Source of the DNA: Chromatocurvus sp046260765
GTDB lineage: Bacteria; Pseudomonadota; Gammaproteobacteria; Pseudomonadales; Halieaceae
NCBI GenBank assembly: GCA_046260765.1
Contig: JBHEOO010000003.1
Span: 54,871 to 118,870 of the forward strand
Direction: 5' to 3'
DNA: 64,000 nt
Positions 16,029 through 24,274 of this stretch are shown here, in pieces. Position 1 is the first letter of the stretch. Every line of letters starts with the position of its first letter. Position numbers and translations under genes: made by a program. The notes under the pieces are model-generated. The model did no database searches. It was given only the letters and a program-made list of their open reading frames with translations, and was not told the origin of the DNA.

Positions 16029-16741
16029 TCATCGCGCTCTGAGAGCGCCGCCTTCTGTCATCCCGGCAATGGTGAGCGAGGCCTGCATGAGTGACTGCAG
16101 TCGTTCAGAACCCTCCTTGAGTTCAACGAGCGCGCGCATCAGCTGATCTGCGTCCAGCGCCACATCACCCTGCGGAAAAAGCTTACGCCAATGCTGGCAG
16201 AGATACGCAGACCGTGACCACCCACCTCGATAGGTTCAGCCATGGCCATGGCCGGTCGATCAAAAAAAATCGTCCAGCAAGCCCATTGCAGACACAGGCC
16301 TCTACCGCCGCCTCAATGCCGGGCATATCATCCGGATGTATCAGCTCGCCATAGACAACATCCCCGGCAAGGAACTCCTCAGCGGTGTAGCCCAGCTGGC
16401 GGATGTTGTCGCTGGCATAGTCGAGAGGCCACCCAGGCTCGTTGCGCCACACGACAGCGGCGGCAGGTGACATTTCGACAGCTGCTGAAGCCGCCGTCGG
16501 GTGTCTTCATGCAGCCACAGATTGACCAGCATCTGAGCGAACACCTGCAGCAGGCGCTGCTCCCGGCTGCTGTAGTGCCGGCGATTGCGCACGGAGTTCA
16601 AACCCACAGAAACCGATACACTCGCTCCCCCGCAACATGGGCACCATGGCCGTGCTGAGGATGTCCTGATCCTCCAGACCCCGACGGATGGAGAGACAGG
16701 TAATGGGCGCTGCCTGCAGGACCGTCAGACAACATCACGGC
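16029..16741 (-). pseudogene. Decayed GAF-PAS-GGDEF signalling gene
   Basis: Pieces of one sensory protein appear on the minus strand in changing frames. From the right: a GAF C-terminal part (GLEDQDILSTAMVPMLRG, then ECIGFCGFE), a frame change, SVRNRRHYSSREQRLLQVF continuing to RRRLQQLS, another frame change, a PAS domain (RNEPGWPLDYASDNIRQLGY, later IHPDD), a frame change at a run of eight T, and the end of a GGDEF domain (AEPIEVGGHGLRISASIGVS), again followed by a frame change. Most of the GGDEF domain, including its active-site loop, is missing between the PAS and the tail, so there is an internal deletion as well. The last readable frame ends at 16029. Such proteins make c-di-GMP; this copy cannot. 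Sequencing error could explain single shifts, not the deletion. Confidence 0.82.
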
Positions 16742-16761
16742 TTGCTGGTGACCGTCACAGA

Positions 16762-17181
16762 TCAGGGCTGCAGAAAGCCCGACTCCGACGAAAAAAACAG
16801 CCTGAGGGGGATACTTGGCTCTTCTTTAAAATGCACCAGCAATCCATAAAAATCATTGTCGTAATCGTCTACCCACTCATACTCGAATTCAGGTATCAGG
16901 TTCTTCAACTCGAAATTCGGTTTGCGTTGCCCGATCACGCGCACCTCCTCCATATTTGCCACATCGGACATCCGTACCTTGGGAATGGCGATCTGCAGAT
17001 GCGTGGTGCCGGTATCATCCCGGGTAACGTCCCGCACCTGCACACCGGACTCGGTATCCTTAAAGCCTCTGACCATTTCGATCCAGTTGGTCTGCAGCAC
17101 ATCGTCGCCCCTGGCGGTGATCGAGGCCAGCAGCAGTGATGAAACGACTGCGATGAGAGTCGCGGTCCGCTTTTTTTTCAT
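16762..17181 (-). CDS. Hypothetical exported protein (139 aa)
   Basis: A 139-residue protein starting MKKKRTATLIAVVSSLLLA, a clear signal peptide with cleavage probably after SITARG. The mature part of about 115 residues is acidic and rich in aromatic residues (EFEYEWVDDYDNDFYGLL) and has no cysteine, so no disulfide or lipid anchor. The frame opens five codons earlier, but the ATG at 17181 with GAGGT upstream starts the signal peptide properly. It follows the TSUP permease gene on the same strand after 107 bp that contain two copies of TTGTGTGCT. I do not recognise the family. Confidence 0.7.
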   Translation of the reverse strand: MKKKRTATLIAVVSSLLLASITARGDDVLQTNWIEMVRGFKDTESGVQVRDVTRDDTGTTHLQIAIPKVRMSDVANMEEVRVIGQRKPNFELKNLIPEFEYEWVDDYDNDFYGLLVHFKEEPSIPLRLFFSSESGFLQP

Positions 17182-17288
17182 GATATGTGACCTCAAAGTT
17201 CAAAATCTCCCGATTTTTTGCAGCGCGTTTTTGCAAACCATTTTCTATAGCACACAAAGGTTTACAAAAGCACACAAGCGCTGCGTTA

Positions 17289-18080
17289 TCAATAGCCCAC
17301 AAAAACCCGCGTCAGGCCTACCAGGCTTACCGCAAGGAGCCCTGCGCCCAGAACACGAAAAAACATTGATGTCTCTGCCTGAAGTGTATAGCGATGGAAA
17401 CGCAACCCCAATGCGTGGCCAACAGCGGCGCAGGGCAGCAGCCACAGGTGATGGGCCCACTGCAGATCAACACCGCTTATCACGAACGCAGCCAGCTTGA
17501 TTCCAACCAGAATGAACCAGAGAACAAAAAGCGTATCGCGCAGCTGCTCGCGCGGAACCCGACTCGCAGCCACCGGCACGACAAGTGGAGCAGCAATCAG
17601 CGACGTGCCGCTGACATACCCCCCTACGATCATTAGCAGGGCATCAACCCGTCGACTGCCACTTTGAAACGGACGATTGAGGATGTAGCTGACCGCATAG
17701 ACCGAGACCAGAGTAAAGATAAAGCCGCTGACGACATTTGCCGGGAGGGTTATCACGCCCGCCACGCCGACGAGCTTCGGCACCAGCATCAGCGGCAGCG
17801 CGTAGCGCAAAAACGCCCAGTTGACGGTGTCCGCTGACGCATCCACCTCAGACCCTCGCCTGCTCCGTCCTTTCCATCTGGCAAGAATGATTGTCAATGC
17901 AGAGAAGAAAAGCAGATGCACCGCAACAATCGGCAGGAATACGAGAGGCTCATTCACCAGAATGAGCAGAAACGGCAGCGTGAGCACCGCTCCGCCGAAC
18001 CCCAGCCCTGATCGCACAAAGCCGCTCCATACGAACAGCAGACCAATACAGGCATATTGCCAGTATTGAAGATCAGCCAT
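17289..18080 (-). CDS. TSUP (TauE/SafE) family membrane permease
   Basis: A 263-residue membrane protein with about eight helices in two repeats of four. GFVRSGLGFGGAVLTLPFLL in the first repeat and GGYVSGTSLIAAPLVVPVA in the second are the paired glycine-rich motifs of the TSUP family, whose members export or import sulfonates, sulfite, sulfoacetate and related organic anions. The substrate here is not evident; no sulfur gene is next to it. It begins 15 bp after the preceding minus-strand gene, so both are likely on one mRNA. Confidence 0.87.
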   Translation of the reverse strand: MADLQYWQYACIGLLFVWSGFVRSGLGFGGAVLTLPFLLILVNEPLVFLPIVAVHLLFFSALTIILARWKGRSRRGSEVDASADTVNWAFLRYALPLMLVPKLVGVAGVITLPANVVSGFIFTLVSVYAVSYILNRPFQSGSRRVDALLMIVGGYVSGTSLIAAPLVVPVAASRVPREQLRDTLFVLWFILVGIKLAAFVISGVDLQWAHHLWLLPCAAVGHALGLRFHRYTLQAETSMFFRVLGAGLLAVSLVGLTRVFVGY

Positions 18081-18095
18081 CGAACAGGCTCGTGT

Positions 18096-18695
18096 TCAGG
18101 ATGATGTCGGCGCCTGCGGCGGCAGAATCTGCAGCAGTTCCGCAGGCGACTCGGTGGCCGTCAGCAGTTTTCTGCCAGACGCGGCGTCGAGACCACTGCA
18201 CTGCAGGTTATTGCGTAGAGACCGCGCCAGCGCAGAGGCCAGGAGTCGCGGGTAGAATGGCAGCTCAGAGACATGAAACGGCAGGGTATCCACCAGCCGT
18301 TCGTCGGTGTCCACCGCAGCAAGAAACCCCTCCATGTGACGTTCCAGCGCTGCCACCACATCCGGACTTTCTGACAGGTTTTCCGCAGCGACCAGAGACC
18401 ACGTCATATCCTGCCGCAGGTCACAGCGTGCAACGTGCATGCCCGGCCGACGGGCGCCCCACTCCCGGGGCGAGATCAATGACAGCCGCCAGACGTCACC
18501 ACACCTGTAAAGATGGTAGCTGTTTCCGGCCACAGGTCGAAAATCAAAACAGGCTGCGAGGACAAGTGACGAGGCACAGAAATCCGCGAGGAGCGTTCGT
18601 GCAGGTCGGGGAGACACCACCTGCACCGGCTGTGTGTCATTCCAGGCCTCAAGTGCGGGTACCAGACCCTTGCCCTGGGGGTTCCCGCGCTTCAT
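18096..18695 (-). CDS. Conserved hypothetical protein, possibly DUF2452
   Basis: A soluble protein of about 199 residues. The N-terminal NPQGKGLVPALEAW resembles the start of DUF2452 proteins, which have no known function. The frame is open for 34 more codons upstream, but starting at the ATG at 18695 places the conserved segment at the N terminus and avoids running over the promoter region of the divergent gene. No membrane helix or signal peptide is visible; the middle holds WRLSLISPREWGARRPG and the C-terminal third is helical. It precedes the TSUP permease by 15 bp. Start and family are both uncertain. Confidence 0.6.
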   Translation of the reverse strand: MKRGNPQGKGLVPALEAWNDTQPVQVVSPRPARTLLADFCASSLVLAACFDFRPVAGNSYHLYRCGDVWRLSLISPREWGARRPGMHVARCDLRQDMTWSLVAAENLSESPDVVAALERHMEGFLAAVDTDERLVDTLPFHVSELPFYPRLLASALARSLRNNLQCSGLDAASGRKLLTATESPAELLQILPPQAPTSS

Positions 18696-18747
18696 AACGG
18701 CATCCCGGCGCAACCCGTACCACCTGGGCAGATCGCCAAGTCTGCGC

Positions 18748-18775
18748 TTGAAGTCGGCGTTTCCGGGGTTACACT
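18748..18775 (+). promoter_or_regulatory. Possible sigma70 promoter before the exported protein gene
   Basis: TTGAAG and TACACT are separated by 16 bp, four of six matches in each box, about 45 bases before the ATG at 18819. Confidence 0.35.
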
Positions 18776-18818
18776 GTGATAAAGGCTTAACACACAAATA
18801 CCTGATGAGGATAACAAC

Positions 18819-19736
18819 ATGGCTCTTACCAATTCGCGCAAGTGCATTCTAGGTGGCAGCTTATCGGCACTGGCACTGATATACGCCAATGCAGGCCTGG
18901 CCGGATCAGCTACGGTGGAGTCGCCAAACGGTGAGCGCATGGTGTTTGAATATGCCGATGGCAACAAACTGCGGCTCAACACCCGTCAACAGGACACTTA
19001 TATGCTGGTACGCGACAACACGCTGTTCGCCGTATCCTACAACAACGGCCAGCCGATGGTCGTGAATGCCTCCACCATGATGAAGGGCTTTGCCGATATG
19101 GCAAGGATGACCGAGCAGGCAGCGCCTGCCGGAGCAACGGCCGAGGTGGTGTCAATAAAGGCAACCGGTCGTCGCGAAACCGTCGCTGGCATCAACGGAG
19201 AAATCTACGAGATCACCACCCGTGAGGAAGGCGAAAACATCAGCCAGGAGGTGGTCATGTCATCAGACGCCAGGGCCCTGGAGTTTCGAGATGCACTGTT
19301 CACCATGGTCCGCGCCAGCACCGAGTCCATGGATGAGGAACTGCGCCGCAACAGCGAGGACTTTCGCAACCGGCTTGGCGACATGAACATGGGCATACTG
19401 CGCTACGGCACGGAAATGAAAATTGCCGCGATTGATGGCAGCGCCGTGGCGGCTTCGCGGTTCGAACTCCCAGCCAAACCCATCGACATGAACGACCTCG
19501 GCGGACTCATGGGCGCCTTCGGCGGCGCCGCCAGCCAGGGCGCGAGCGGTACTGAGCCCGACGATGGGTCGCAGGAAGCCGGTAGAGGCGTTGGCGGGCT
19601 GTTTTCCGGAATGATGGAGAAACTGGGGGGCAATGAGGACGCCACCGAAAGTGAGGCAGAAGAAGAGGCGTCGAACCCGGCAGCAGAGGCGGGAGAAGCG
19701 GTTGGCAGGGCCTTCAAGAAACTTTTCGGCAAGTAA
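18819..19736 (+). CDS. Hypothetical exported protein (305 aa) with acidic linker
   Basis: A 305-residue protein with a signal peptide over residues 1-28 (LGGSLSALALIYANAGLA). The following 190 residues look like a beta-rich globular domain with repeated short strands (RMVFEYADGNKLRLNTRQ, IYEITTREEGE) and no cysteine. From about residue 225 the sequence becomes low-complexity: glycine-alanine-rich, then acidic (ESEAEEEASNPAAEAGEA), ending in a basic amphipathic helix (VGRAFKKLFGK). GAGG lies eight bases before the ATG. A long inverted repeat just after the stop marks its end. The family is unknown to me; the layout suggests a periplasmic protein with a flexible, charged tail. Confidence 0.72.
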   Translation: MALTNSRKCILGGSLSALALIYANAGLAGSATVESPNGERMVFEYADGNKLRLNTRQQDTYMLVRDNTLFAVSYNNGQPMVVNASTMMKGFADMARMTEQAAPAGATAEVVSIKATGRRETVAGINGEIYEITTREEGENISQEVVMSSDARALEFRDALFTMVRASTESMDEELRRNSEDFRNRLGDMNMGILRYGTEMKIAAIDGSAVAASRFELPAKPIDMNDLGGLMGAFGGAASQGASGTEPDDGSQEAGRGVGGLFSGMMEKLGGNEDATESEAEEEASNPAAEAGEAVGRAFKKLFGK

Positions 19737-19747
19737 CACCCGACGGC

Positions 19748-19783
19748 TGTGAGTCGTGCCGTACAACAACGGTACGACTCACA
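19748..19783. terminator. Long hairpin between convergent genes
   Basis: Arms of 15 bases (TGTGAGTCGTGCCGT and ACGGTACGACTCACA) enclose a six-base loop; only one position is not Watson-Crick (a G-T pair). It starts 11 bases after the stop at 19736, and its right arm covers the stop codon of the convergent Lrp gene. No T tract follows on either strand. Confidence 0.6.
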
Positions 19784-20243
19784 AGGGCAAGGACGTCGTA
19801 TTCTTCAACTCTTCCATAACAAAGCCTGCGCTGACGTCAAACAGATCCGCCGCTATCAGGTCCTGATATAGACGATCATAATCCGGCATGTCGGCGACCA
19901 CTGCCTTGAGTAAATAGTCCACGTCACCGCCCATGCGGTAGGCCTCAAGAATGCCCGGAATAGTGTCGATCACCTCACGGAACTGCCGACTCCAGGCGGC
20001 GTTGTGATGGTTGGTGCGCACGGAGATAAAAACGGTCAGGGACAGGCCCAGAGCAGCCGGATTCAGCAGCATAACCTGCTGCCTGATCACCCCACTCTCG
20101 CGCAGTTTCTGCAGGCGGCGCCAGCAGGCCGAACGTGACATATTCACCGATTCTGCCAGCTCTACCAGTGGCAGCGATGCATCACGCTGCAGTTGCCGCA
20201 GAAGACGCCGGTCTGCCGCGTCCAGTCGCACGTCCCGCGTCAT
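19779..20243 (-). CDS. Lrp/AsnC family regulator 1
   Basis: A 154-residue transcription factor. The N-terminal winged helix-turn-helix is clear (LVELAESVNMSRSACWRRLQKL, with the family SxxxxxRRL pattern), followed by the ligand-binding RAM domain (GGDVDYLLKAVVADMPDYDRLY) and the C-terminal KNTTSLPL. Such proteins form octamers, bind amino acids or related effectors and often control a divergent gene. The frame is open for 45 more codons, but the ATG at 20243 has an AGAGGGG site and starts the conserved region. Its divergent neighbour is a class V PLP enzyme, which is the best guess for its target. A perfect A/T-rich palindrome lies between them. Confidence 0.9.
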   Translation of the reverse strand: MTRDVRLDAADRRLLRQLQRDASLPLVELAESVNMSRSACWRRLQKLRESGVIRQQVMLLNPAALGLSLTVFISVRTNHHNAAWSRQFREVIDTIPGILEAYRMGGDVDYLLKAVVADMPDYDRLYQDLIAADLFDVSAGFVMEELKNTTSLPL

Positions 20244-20354
20244 TCGCCCTGCCCCTCTGCCCGCGGGTTCCTCGCGGGAACGCAAGCGAACCGGCAAGAC
20301 ACGCTTATTCCATAAAATAAAAGTAATGCATACATTTGTTGCACTCTGTCGTAG

Positions 20355-20368
20355 TTTTTTGCAAAAAA
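20355..20368. promoter_or_regulatory. Perfect 14-bp palindrome, candidate Lrp/AsnC site
   Basis: TTTTTTGCAAAAAA lies in the AT-rich 205 bp between the divergent Lrp gene and the PLP enzyme gene. Lrp-type proteins prefer A/T-rich dyads. The location suits an operator shared by both genes. Confidence 0.45.
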
Positions 20369-20448
20369 TAGAACACATTGGTCGTCAATACGCAACTATC
20401 CTGAAGAATTGATGAACCTGACGACAGATGCCCGGAGGCAGCAAGGCA

Positions 20449-22140
20449 ATGAACAGCACATCCAGCGCCCTGATCGAACGCATACGACACGGAGTAATCG
20501 GTCAGTATCGCCCGATACCGACGCCCTTCGGGCAGCGCCCCCTGGTTTACGCGGATTACACCGCGTCCGGCCGCAGTCTCGACTTCGTGGAGCAGATCGT
20601 GCGCGATCAGGTGCTGCCGTACTACGCCAACACGCACACCGAGGCATCGCTCACCGGCGCACAGACCACGGCGCTCCGCGAGGCCGCGCGCGAGCAGGTG
20701 CGCAGCGCCATTAACGCCGGCTGCGAAGACGCGGTGATTTTCTGTGGCTCGGGCGCCACCGCAGCCATAAATCGCCTTATCGACATGCTCAACCTGCGTG
20801 CTGCACGCGGTGCCGACACCGGGGCATCCGGCACTGCAACAGCGTCGACATCGGCAGAAAAGCGACCGGTCGTATTCGTCGGCCCCTACGAGCATCATTC
20901 AAACGAATTGCCCTGGCGCGAATCCATCGCGCAGGTCGTGCGCATTCCAGCCAACACGTCCGGCGACATTGATCAGGAAGCACTCGCATCCGAGCTGGAG
21001 CATTATCGCGGCTGCGCGCCTCTCATCGGCAGCTTCTCCGCCGCCTCCAATGTCACAGGCATCCGCAGCGATGTCGCCGGCATTACCCATATATTAAAGG
21101 CACACGGCGCACTGGCATTCTGGGATTACGCCGCTGCCGGGCCCTATGTCGATATCGACATGAACCCAGGCGATGACACGATCGATGCTATCTTCGTCTC
21201 GCCGCACAAGTTCGTAGGCGGCCCGGGCACGCCCGGCGTCCTCGCCGTCAAGGCAAAACTGCTGAAAAATCCGGTGCCGACCGTCGTCGGCGGTGGCACG
21301 GTGACCTACGTCACGGCCGAGCACCACCGTTTTATCGATGCACCTGAGCGCCGGGAAGAAGGCGGCACGCCGGCGATTGTGGAATCGATCCGCGCCGGAC
21401 TGGTTTTCAAACTGCAGCAGGCAGTTGGCACCGATACCATTGAAGCCATAGAACATCAGCGGATACAGACGGCGATGTCGAGACTCTCCGCAATCAAGGA
21501 AATCGACATCCTCGGCGGCACAAACGCCCGCCGTCTGTCGATTATCTCGCTGCGCTTTCTGCATGGTGAGCGCGAACTTCATTACGGCTTTGTCATAGCG
21601 CTGCTCAACGACCTGTTTGGCATTCAGGCCCGCGGGGGTTGCTCATGTGCGGGCCCCTACGGCCATCTGCTGCTGGGGCTTGATTCTGCACGCTCCCGGG
21701 CACTGGAGGAGCGCAGCGCAAACGGGGATAGCGCCCTCAGGCCTGGCTGGGTGCGGCTGAACTTCAATTACTTCATCAGTGAGGCAGAGTTTGAGTACCT
21801 GCTGGATGCCGTCTGCCTGATTGCCAGCGATGGCTGGCGCTTGCTGTCGCACTACGTGCTCGATCCGGGCACCGGTCTGTGGCGGTATCGCGGTGAGGCG
21901 CCGCACATGCCTGTCAACTTCGACGCAATTGACTTTCTTCAGGAGGCATCGACGAATGCTAGCGAGCCCGAGGCCGAACCAGACTTTGATCTGCTGTTGA
22001 CAACGGCCAGAGACATACTGACAAACGCGGATGACACAGCGCAAACGCCGGAAGCAGCCCGGAGGATTGGTTACGATGACCCCCAGCGCTGGTTCAGCAT
22101 TGCCGAGGACCTGCCGCAGCGGGGCACGCAGGTCGTCTGA
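20449..22140 (+). CDS. Class V aminotransferase-fold PLP enzyme (cysteine desulfurase-like)
   Basis: A 563-residue PLP enzyme of fold type I, class V. Visible: YADYTASGRSL near the N terminus, the aspartate in FWDYAAAGPYVDID, and SPHKFVGGPGTPG with the lysine that binds PLP. About 150 residues longer than SufS or CsdA, with the extra part mainly at the C terminus after FNYFISEAEFEYL. The segment ARGGCSCAGPYGH contains two cysteines near where desulfurases keep their reactive cysteine, so a desulfurase or selenocysteine-lyase activity is possible but not shown. Start chosen at ATG 20449; an ATG at 20428 would add seven residues. The divergent Lrp-type gene suggests induction by an amino acid that may be the substrate. 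Confidence 0.8.
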   Translation: MNSTSSALIERIRHGVIGQYRPIPTPFGQRPLVYADYTASGRSLDFVEQIVRDQVLPYYANTHTEASLTGAQTTALREAAREQVRSAINAGCEDAVIFCGSGATAAINRLIDMLNLRAARGADTGASGTATASTSAEKRPVVFVGPYEHHSNELPWRESIAQVVRIPANTSGDIDQEALASELEHYRGCAPLIGSFSAASNVTGIRSDVAGITHILKAHGALAFWDYAAAGPYVDIDMNPGDDTIDAIFVSPHKFVGGPGTPGVLAVKAKLLKNPVPTVVGGGTVTYVTAEHHRFIDAPERREEGGTPAIVESIRAGLVFKLQQAVGTDTIEAIEHQRIQTAMSRLSAIKEIDILGGTNARRLSIISLRFLHGERELHYGFVIALLNDLFGIQARGGCSCAGPYGHLLLGLDSARSRALEERSANGDSALRPGWVRLNFNYFISEAEFEYLLDAVCLIASDGWRLLSHYVLDPGTGLWRYRGEAPHMPVNFDAIDFLQEASTNASEPEAEPDFDLLLTTARDILTNADDTAQTPEAARRIGYDDPQRWFSIAEDLPQRGTQVV

Positions 22141-22249
22141 GAGAGGCCCTCCACCCCCCCCCTGGCAGCATGCCCGCAAGTGCTGGCCATCAGGCATGCA
22201 GCCGCGGCGACAGATACGCAAATGCGTCACGCTGGAGTAGACTGTTGGA

Positions 22250-23485
22250 ATGAGAAGCCCAACAAAGCTTTCCTGGCGCACCATTGCTGCCCTGCTTTTC
22301 TTTGCCAGCGGGATTATCGCCTTTGCCACTGGCGCCTCGGTCACCGAACGTCCGGACGTCACCCAGGCCGGTCTGCTCGCGCAGGCCTATTACAGTCTCA
22401 GCCTATTTGTGGTGGGCGGCGTAGAACTTGGCACACCCGAGGGCGGACCGGCCGCTAGCAGCGCCCTGCTCTGGCTTGCTTACTTCGGCTCGCCGATACT
22501 CGCAGCGACCACGCTGATTGATGTATTGCTGCGTGTTCTTTCACCGCACAACCTGCACCTGCGACGTATACGCAATCACATTGTCGTCATCGGGACGGGA
22601 GAGCTCGCGATGAGCTATCTGAGGGTCCTGCGGAAGCGTGACAGCAACGTACCGGTGATTATCGTATCGAGACAGAAACCCGAGGCTGCCATTGCCGAGG
22701 AACTGCGCATGACCTTTGACGCCACCGTCACCACCAGCAATATCACGCACGAATACTGCCTCCGGCAGCTGCGAGTGAAGCGTGCGCGCCGCATCATACT
22801 CTTATCTGACAACAGTCTGCGCAGCTATGAAGCCGTCAGTATCATGCAGAATATGGTTCCTGACATCGGCAAACGTATCGTGATGCACTGCGCCAACCTC
22901 CGCTTCATGCGCGCCATGCAGCACACCGAGGTCGCCAAGAGCTGTGAAACCTTCAACTCCTACCACCTCGCCGCCTCCGGTCTCGTGCGCGAACATCTTA
23001 TGCAACGCTTCCTCGACACCAGCGGCCGGGATATTGTCGTGCTCGCGGGGTTTGGCCGTTTCGGCCAGACCATTATTGAGCAGTTGCAGGGCCACGCCCT
23101 GCGTGAACTCGAAACCGTGGCAATCATCGAAAAGGATGCGGTCCGCCGCGTGCTGGTTGCCGAAGAGCAGATGACGTTTTCGCCGGGATACCGACGCGAA
23201 GTGCTGGAGGGTGACATTTCACATCCCGCCGTGTGGAAGCGCCTGCGCGAGGCCGTGCCTATATCGAGTGATGCGCAGAATGTGGTGTTTATTCTTGGCA
23301 CAGGTAATGAGGAAGATAACCTGCGTACTGCTATCTGGCTTCGCCGCGGCTATCCCAACGCTATGATCATTGCGCGCAGCAGCAAAGCATCGCTGTTTGC
23401 CGAAGAAGTGGGCAGAGAACACAACATCATTACGGTCAGTATTCACGAGTTGGTGGAGCAAAATATACCTGACGACTGGATGTAG
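22250..23485 (+). CDS. Membrane protein with two TrkA-N (RCK) domains
   Basis: A 411-residue protein with a short membrane part and two NAD-binding RCK domains. Helices lie at about residues 10-30 and 68-95, with a pore-loop-like stretch between them (SLSLFVVGGVELGTPEGG). The first TrkA-N domain begins NHIVVIGTGELAMSYL near residue 108, the second DIVVLAGFGRFGQTII near 260. The order helix, loop, helix, RCK, RCK is that of ligand-gated potassium channels such as MthK, but the selectivity motif TVGYGD is absent; GGVELGT may be a strongly altered version. It could be a channel of unusual ion choice or a regulatory subunit. The ATG at 22250 follows a GC-rich leader containing a run of nine C. 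Confidence 0.78.
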   Translation: MRSPTKLSWRTIAALLFFASGIIAFATGASVTERPDVTQAGLLAQAYYSLSLFVVGGVELGTPEGGPAASSALLWLAYFGSPILAATTLIDVLLRVLSPHNLHLRRIRNHIVVIGTGELAMSYLRVLRKRDSNVPVIIVSRQKPEAAIAEELRMTFDATVTTSNITHEYCLRQLRVKRARRIILLSDNSLRSYEAVSIMQNMVPDIGKRIVMHCANLRFMRAMQHTEVAKSCETFNSYHLAASGLVREHLMQRFLDTSGRDIVVLAGFGRFGQTIIEQLQGHALRELETVAIIEKDAVRRVLVAEEQMTFSPGYRREVLEGDISHPAVWKRLREAVPISSDAQNVVFILGTGNEEDNLRTAIWLRRGYPNAMIIARSSKASLFAEEVGREHNIITVSIHELVEQNIPDDWM

Positions 23486-23575
23486 TCACCCGGATGGGGC
23501 AGGTTAGCCGGTCGGTAAAAATCGGCGGGGCTGATCGACGGGACTAAACGTAGGTTGCTATAAGGATAGATGAAT

Positions 23576-23633
23576 GAGCCTGTCATCCTTCTCGTACGAG
23601 AAGAGACAACAGGCTCGAGGTTTGCCGGCAAAC
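23576..23633. terminator. Compound palindromes between convergent genes
   Basis: In 58 bp: an outer pair GAGCCTGT/ACAGGCTC (23576-23583 and 23609-23616), inside it a perfect 16-bp palindrome CTTCTCGTACGAGAAG (23588-23603), and right after it another perfect palindrome GTTTGCCGGCAAAC (23620-23633). They fill the gap between the RCK gene and the convergent DUF4168 gene and may end both transcripts. Confidence 0.5.
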
Positions 23634-23687
23634 GGATCCAACTTAATTTAATCAGGCAGCGGGACCCGGGCCGGCAGGCGCAGTCGC

Positions 23688-24110
23688 TTACTGCATCTCA
23701 CCTGCACGCTCTGCCAGTTCAGGATCCGTGCGCATGCGCTCCGCAATCATATTGTATTGCGGTACCGTCAGGCCGCTGTCCTCTACTGCGGAGATCATCT
23801 TGTTCTGCGCTTCCTGGCGCAGTTCCTGAGCTTTCTCTCCGTCAGATGTGGACTGTATCTGGCCCGCATACTCTTCCTGAACTTCCTGCACAGAGGACAT
23901 GGCAACCATGAACTGGTCAAGCTGTGTGTCGGACACCTCACCACCCTGCTGCTGCGGTTCAAATTGACCAGACTGCCCCTGTGCACCCTGCTGCTGCGCG
24001 ACTGCGCTGCCTGCAGTTCCCAGAACCAGGGCGACCAGGGCTGCCGGAAGAATGCGGCGGTTCACCGAATGAGCTGTTGCAGCGGTTTTTACAAAGTTTG
24101 ATGTAAACAT
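23688..24110 (-). CDS. DUF4168 secreted protein
   Basis: A 140-residue exported protein. A signal peptide (RRILPAALVALVLGTAGSAVAQ) leads into a glutamine-rich linker (QQQGAQGQSGQFEPQQQGG), then the helical DUF4168 domain (VSDTQLDQFMVAMSSVQEV to VPQYNMIAERMRTDPELAERA), whose function is unknown. Two starts are possible: ATG at 24110 and a TTG two codons earlier that lies at a better distance from AAGGAG. The upstream region contains a near-perfect sigma54 promoter and an upstream dyad, and the divergent genes encode a histidine kinase and a sigma54-type activator. It is therefore the likely main target of that two-component pair. Confidence 0.85.
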   Translation of the reverse strand: MFTSNFVKTAATAHSVNRRILPAALVALVLGTAGSAVAQQQGAQGQSGQFEPQQQGGEVSDTQLDQFMVAMSSVQEVQEEYAGQIQSTSDGEKAQELRQEAQNKMISAVEDSGLTVPQYNMIAERMRTDPELAERAGEMQ

Positions 24111-24171
24111 AATCAATCATCTCTCCTTTGGATGTCTTAAACAGCAGCTTCTCGCTGCCTGACAGCTACTT

Positions 24172-24188
24172 TGCAAACCACGTGCCAA
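24172..24188 (-). promoter_or_regulatory. Sigma54 (-24/-12) promoter of the DUF4168 gene
   Basis: Read on the minus strand: TTGGCACGTGGTTTGCA, with GG and GC exactly ten bases apart and full agreement with the core TGGCACG-N4-TTGC. Transcription should begin near 24161, giving a leader of about 50 bases. Confidence 0.85.
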
Positions 24189-24228
24189 CCTCGAAAACCC
24201 CGCCGCTACAGGGCAGTTCATACAGCTA

Positions 24229-24255
24229 CAGTGATTCAGCTGTGCTGATTCAGTG
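24229..24255. promoter_or_regulatory. Dyad upstream of the sigma54 promoter, candidate activator site
   Basis: CAGTGATTCAGC, three bases, then GCTGATTCAGTG: arms of 12 bases with ten matching pairs. The centre lies about 80 bases upstream of the predicted start at 24161, a usual place for an NtrC-type activator site. Confidence 0.55.
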
Positions 24256-24274
24256 GTGCAGCCGTGCTCATTGT

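Noticed and set aside
15841..16146. A 101-residue plus-strand frame beginning across the tRNA region.
   Set aside because: Its readable part (RIRTSDRLVRSQVLYPAELQ) is the antisense translation of tRNA-Arg, a well-known artefact in annotations.
22154..22162. Run of nine C between the PLP enzyme and RCK genes as a phase-variable switch.
   Set aside because: It lies outside coding sequence and about 90 bp from the next start, with no promoter boxes around it.
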